Both the position numbers and the translations under genes were made by a program. Of a DNA stretch of 64,000 nt, positions 60,201 to 64,000 are shown piece by piece. Positions within the stretch are counted from its first letter, which is position 1, and each line of letters opens with the position of its first letter. The notes beneath the pieces are model-generated. The model saw only the letters and a list, made by a program, of their open reading frames with translations, ran no database searches and was not told the DNA's origin. The stretch is from Desmodesmus armatus (lineage: Eukaryota; Chlorophyta; Chlorophyceae; Sphaeropleales; Scenedesmaceae): contig VIIQ02000177.1 in the NCBI GenBank assembly GCA_007449985.2, positions 62,001-126,000 of the forward strand, read 5' to 3'.

Positions 60201-63200
60201 TGTCTGCTGCTATCAGAGTCTGCTGGTGGCTCTGGCAGCCGCAGCCAGCGCAACAGCTGGGGCGGAGGGGCCAGCACCGCTAGCGTGGCTGCTGCTGCCG
60301 CTGCTGGTGTGTTGCGGCCGCGCTTCCGCAGTGCTCCGACAGTGGACCCCTTCAGCACTGAGGGCAGGCTGGTGGGAGAGCAGCAGGCACTCAAGCGCTG
60401 GCAGGTGGGTGGGACAGCAGGAGAGGGTGTTGTCCTTTCCGGTGGCCTTGTAAAGGGCTGTGTCTGCCAGCTGCATTTGCTGTCCCGTGCAAGCGTCAGG
60501 ACCTCGTGATTTGCATCATGCTCCTCACATTCATGCTTCGGAGGCTTGCCATGGGCGGTCGGTGGTGAAACCCATCGCGGTGTGCAAGAACCGTCGAGGT
60601 TCACCTGCTGTGCTGTTGTGCTGTGCTTTTGGCCTCAGGGCTTTCACAGGGGTGTGCTCAGTTATGTGTTGTGCTGTCTGTGCTTTTGGCCTCAGGGCTT
60701 TCACAGGGGTGTGCTCAGTTATGTGTTGTGCTGTCTGTGCTTTTGGCCTCAGGGCTTTCACAGGGGTGTGCTCAGTTATGTGTTGTGCTGTCTGTGCTTT
60801 TGGCCTCAGGGCTTTCACAGGGGTGTGCTCAGTTATGTGTTGTGCTGTCTGTGCTTTTGGCCTCAGGGCTTTCACAGGGGTGTGCTCAGTTATGTGTTGT
60901 GCTGTGCTGTGCAGGACCAGGAGCGTGAGCTGCTGCAGCAGGGCTATGAGACGCTGCAGGTGCTGGAGGCTGAGCGCATCGCAGACCTGCTGAAAGCAGG
61001 TGAGGTCACACCATCACTTGGAGGGCAATGACACTGTGGCGAAGCAAGTTTGGGGATGGAGGGGGGGGGGTCAGTGGGTGTCTGACACTGATTGGCTGAG
61101 GACAGGTTTCAATGCCACAACCACACTGCCATCTCTTCTTCTCAGCTACTGTGCACGCTTGTGCTTTGCCTATGCCACACACTTGGCTGTTGAGCCAATA
61201 CAGCTGTGGGGGGTTTGCTCACGCAGCAGGGCAAGGCGCTACATGCGGAACAGGCATGTATCTACCTTCACCAAGCACGCAGAAACCTCAGCACCGCACA
61301 TATAACTACGTCTAGTTTGCATCGTCGCGGAATGCCAGCGACCAGGTTCCCAGCACGCCCAGCACCCCATGGTGTGCACAACCCCAAACTCACTCCTGAC
61401 CGCATCAAGCCTGGTCCTCTCTGTGCCGTTCCTGCAGGCCAGACACTCGCAGCCTCGTACCCTGCTGCCGTGCAGTCGCTGCCGCCTGCAGCTGAGGAAC
61501 TGCGTAGCAGCTTGGGTGGCTTAGGGGGCGCCGGTGAGGCTGGACTGCAGAGCCTTGCCAAGGTGGCAGCAGGTGAGATGCTTGTGACCCATCGTGCCTT
61601 AGGCGTTCTCTCGGAGCCAGGCCTGCTAGTGCTCACTCCTGCTGAGATGCGTGTCACCTGCAATGCTGGCTGATTGCGCATGGCACCTATGTCCACTTGG
61701 TTGTCAAACCTCCCTGTGTTGTTACAGCGACTGGTGTCAACAGGTAGTTTGTGGTGTGGGCTGCTTAGCCGAGTGAGCCAGAATGTACAGCAGCTTAGAT
61801 GCTCAGCTTGTGTTCACAGAGCTGTCCAGACACTGCTGGCCGTCGCACAGCTCACCCCTCTGGGCTGCTGCAACCCTGCTGCTGTGTTGGTGCTGCTGTT
61901 GTGTCGTTTACCCTTGCTACATCGCTGCTGCCCTGCAGAGATGCGTTCCACCAGTGAGGCCCTGGCGCTGCGTCAGTCGGAGTCGCTTGCAGTGCTGTCG
62001 CAGGAGTTGTTCTGCTCGCCAGACATCATACGGCAGGTGTGCAAGAGCATGCGGCTTTAGTATAGCTGCTGTTGTACCTTTGGGGCGCATGTAGGGTGCT
62101 AGACACGGCTCTGCTGCAGTTCAGCCCTTGGTTTGCTCTGTCTCCAAGTCCACGTCTGTGACAGCATTCTCGAATGTTCTTGGCTAGCAAGCACAACCTC
62201 AATGTGCGGCAAGTCATGGCGGCATGCATGGATAGGTGGTGTGCTGCACTGTGCATGAGTTCTGCATCACCACGCCTCAGCTGTACTGGCTTTGCTATAA
62301 TGATTTGCACTGCCACCTGCGAAAAACTTGACAGTCACTGGCATGTTGTGGTGGGGGTGCTGCACTGCCCGGTAGTGCTGTTCACTGCAGGTGATGTGGG
62401 AACCAAACACTAACATTCACATGTGTTGTGGTGTCTCCTGCGTGCATGGCACTTCTGTGCAGGGTCCCATGGAGCTCTGGAATGCCCGCAACAGCAGCTG
62501 GGGCTGCTGCCACTTTGTGCTGACCCGGGCGGGGTTCTTGCACTGGTTCAAGGACATCGACTCCACCGCCCCATTGGAGGTGCCGCTAAACCTCAGCAAG
62601 TAAGCCTGGCATACAGGATGGTTGTACGGTACTGTCTCTATCAGAAGGCAGCTGTGCTGCTGCCACCAGCTGTGCAGACCTTTCATGGTGCATGCAGATG
62701 CAGAAAGCAAGCTAGCCAAGACAGCGGTGTACAAGCAGGTAGTCAGAGCATCCTGGTTGTCATCACACATGTCAGTCCTGGTAGCTGTGGGTGAGTGACA
62801 GCATCTTCGTTCACTTTACGTTGCTGAATGGTTGCTGCTGGTGGCTGCAGGTGTGAGTTTGAGGCGGGTCAGGCCCCTGCCTTCAACCTTGTGGAGGCGG
62901 GCTCTGGCAACTGGCTTATGAGCAGGAGCGGCAGGAAGGTGACACTGAAGGTAGGCAGGGGGTAGGATTGTGCCATAGCTGCAAATAGGCTGGCCAGCTG
63001 TGGCATGTAGGCGGGGTGGTCAGGATGTGCATGAGGGGAACGGGGGTGCCTCGATGCTGTCCACCCAGGTATCCAAAGTTGAGTCCTGAGCAGCTTGCTG
63101 TGTGTTCCTGGATTCGGATGCCAGCAGAGCATGTGATCTGCTGGCCAGGATGACTTGCCACGTATCTTTGCCTGCATCTGCCGACCTGCAGTGTCTGCTG

Positions 63201-63360
63201 CTATGAGTGAGTGGGTACCTGTGTCTGTGCTGTGTTGTTCTGTGCGCAGGCAAGCAGCGTAGAGGAGTGTTGTGAGTGGGCTATCGCGTTGAGAGAGGCC
63301 ATCGCCCTCAGCAGCAGCTCTGGGGGAGCAGGCAGCAGCAGTATGTCTGGCCGGCACTAG
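57296..63360 (+). CDS. helical (BAR-like?) protein with C-terminal PH domain
   Basis: 661 aa from 13 exons, all phase-consistent: 57296-57716, 57843-57965, 58282-58414, 59030-59240, 59379-59456, 59797-59962, 60217-60404, 60915-60999, 61438-61572, 61939-62036, 62463-62599, 62851-62950, 63250-63360. Residues 1-140 are Pro/Ser/Asp-rich and probably disordered. About 141-380 are mostly helical (VNRELAGLLLERLEASKR, SLWRRYSAKAKELKQSVHT, KQLLATLSEHKAACQAF), resembling a BAR or F-BAR bundle. A basic Ser/Gly linker follows, then more helix (QERELLQQGYETLQVLEAER). Residues 547-650 form a PH domain: ELWNARNSSWGCCHFVLTR, GFLHWFKD, FNLVEAG, and the closing helix SVEECCEWAIALREAIAL. A membrane-phospholipid-binding or membrane-shaping role is inferred. 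The BAR part is a guess from helicity; the PH call is firmer. Confidence 0.82.
58643..58768 (+). mobile_element. SINE-like retroposon, copy 2, with 12-bp TSD
   Basis: About 126 bp starting CAAAAAGGGTGTTAGGCG and ending CCAATAAAATAG, flanked by exact direct repeats AATCCCAGGCAC (58631-58642 and 58769-58780). It lies in intron 3 of the PH-domain gene, in sense orientation, and is a relative of 34444-34564. The A-rich 3' end and target duplication fit LINE-dependent retroposition. No clear tRNA-type promoter boxes were made out. Confidence 0.85.
59681..59768 (+). repeat. TACTG/TGTGC pentanucleotide microsatellite
   Basis: About eleven TACTG units pass into TGTGC-type units inside intron 5 of the PH-domain gene, shortly before the exon 6 acceptor. 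Shorter TGCTG/TGTGC runs occur before or within other introns (about 1607-1630, 37193-37212, 54038-54052). Confidence 0.9.
60622..60906 (+). repeat. 57-bp minisatellite, five copies, at exon 8 acceptor
   Basis: Five near-identical 57-bp units start at 60622, 60679, 60736, 60793 and 60850. Each contains TGCTTTTGGCCTCAG, an acceptor-like sequence. The array abuts the true acceptor (after 60914). The unit is 19 codons and its frame is open into exon 8. Confidence 0.95.
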
Positions 63361-64000
63361 TCAAGTTGGCGGGTTGCCGGTTATGTGGCCTTGAGCAGTC
63401 ATCCGTGTTCAGCTGTCACGTGGCCTTCTTGGCAAGCCTGATGGACCTGTCCAGCAGTCTCGCCTAATGCGGTTACCGCTTGGCTTGTGCAGGACCAACA
63501 CAGCAGGGAGCAGCAGCAATTTTGGGGTTCATCGCCCATAAGCTTGCACCATGTGTCTTTCAGGTGCCCTTCGGGCCTCAGGCAACATGGCCTGGCATTG
63601 TTTTGGTGGTGCATAGCAACAGTGTCGATGCTTGGGCAGGTGACTGGTGTGTGTGGGAGCAGGGGTGCTGTGTTGTTGGTGCTAGGGTTCAGTTATCCTG
63701 CGTGCCGTGCCAGCTGACGTGGACTTGTTCTAGACCTGATGTTGAATAACGTCTGGTACATACAGCATACCTGCGTGGTGCTTGTGGAGATACGTGTGAT
63801 CTTTTTGCTGTAGCGGTCACTCTTTGTAGTGTTGCCATGACAACCCGCTTGACACACCATACCCCCTGGTTGATAGTCTGTCAGCACTGGACACAGCACC
63901 TGCATGTCCGTTGCTGTTGCAAGATTTTGCCATTCCTGCATCCAATGCACTCACTGCGTCGACCAGCCAGGTTACAGCTGCATTGAGGTGCACGCTACAC
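63361..64000. other. right flank, no gene seen
   Basis: 3' UTR of the PH-domain gene and beyond. No TGTAA and no coding sequence recognised. Confidence 0.35.

Noticed and set aside
52663..63360. AKR2 and the PH-domain gene as one split BAR-PH-ankyrin (ACAP-like) gene
   Set aside because: AKR2 has its own family-specific N-terminal blocks, start and stop, comes before the PH gene, and no ArfGAP domain is present.

Overview
This is a nuclear chromosome segment from a photosynthetic eukaryote, most likely a chlorophycean green alga. That placement is inferred from family content, short exons with many introns, TGCAG-type acceptors, TGTAA motifs after some stop codons, and CAG/GCTGCTGC-rich coding and intron sequence. 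Nine protein-coding genes could be rebuilt by eye, almost all with continuous reading frame across every junction. Splice sites were placed by reading frame and family conservation, without transcripts. No CRISPR arrays, rRNA genes or convincing tRNA genes were seen.

Left part (0-17.4 kb), four genes all on the + strand and closely packed: a lumen-targeted PsbP-domain protein (255-3006), ATP-dependent phosphoenolpyruvate carboxykinase in 14 exons (4341-9890), a Nudix hydrolase of the ADP-ribose pyrophosphatase type with an apparent one-base frameshift (11911-14393), and a ZIP metal transporter whose first metal-binding motif lies on an 18-nt microexon (14683-17352). Three of these genes carry a tandem copy of a 3' splice site plus the start of the following exon, and PCK carries repeated copies of a 5' splice site.

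Middle part (22.7-39.1 kb), a cluster of three paralogous SBP-box (squamosa-promoter-binding-like) transcription factors: two on the - strand (22757-25480 and 31968-35280) and one on the + strand (36379-39061) diverging from the second across 1.1 kb. All three have a small conserved last exon. In all three the histidine ligand of the second zinc site is replaced by glutamate. Gene-poor stretches of 5-6.5 kb separate the cluster from its left neighbour and SBP1 from SBP2.

Gene-poor stretch (39.1-48.9 kb): no gene recognised, but it holds two copies, in opposite orientation, of an apparently non-autonomous terminal-inverted-repeat element of about 759 bp. Each copy carries a short ORF conserved at the amino-acid level.

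Right part (48.9-63.4 kb), all on the + strand: a Gln/Ala/Gly-rich low-complexity protein (48933-50451), an AKR2-type ankyrin-repeat chaperone for chloroplast outer-envelope proteins (52663-56069), and a long helical, possibly BAR-like protein ending in a PH domain (57296-63360). A SINE-like retroposon of about 125 bp occurs twice, each time in an intron and in the sense orientation of its host gene. One copy is flanked by a perfect 12-bp target-site duplication.

The genes do not form a pathway. Three (PsbP, PCK, AKR2) serve plastid or central carbon functions. The most distinctive content is the divergent SBP cluster, the two mobile families and the repeated duplication of splice boundaries.
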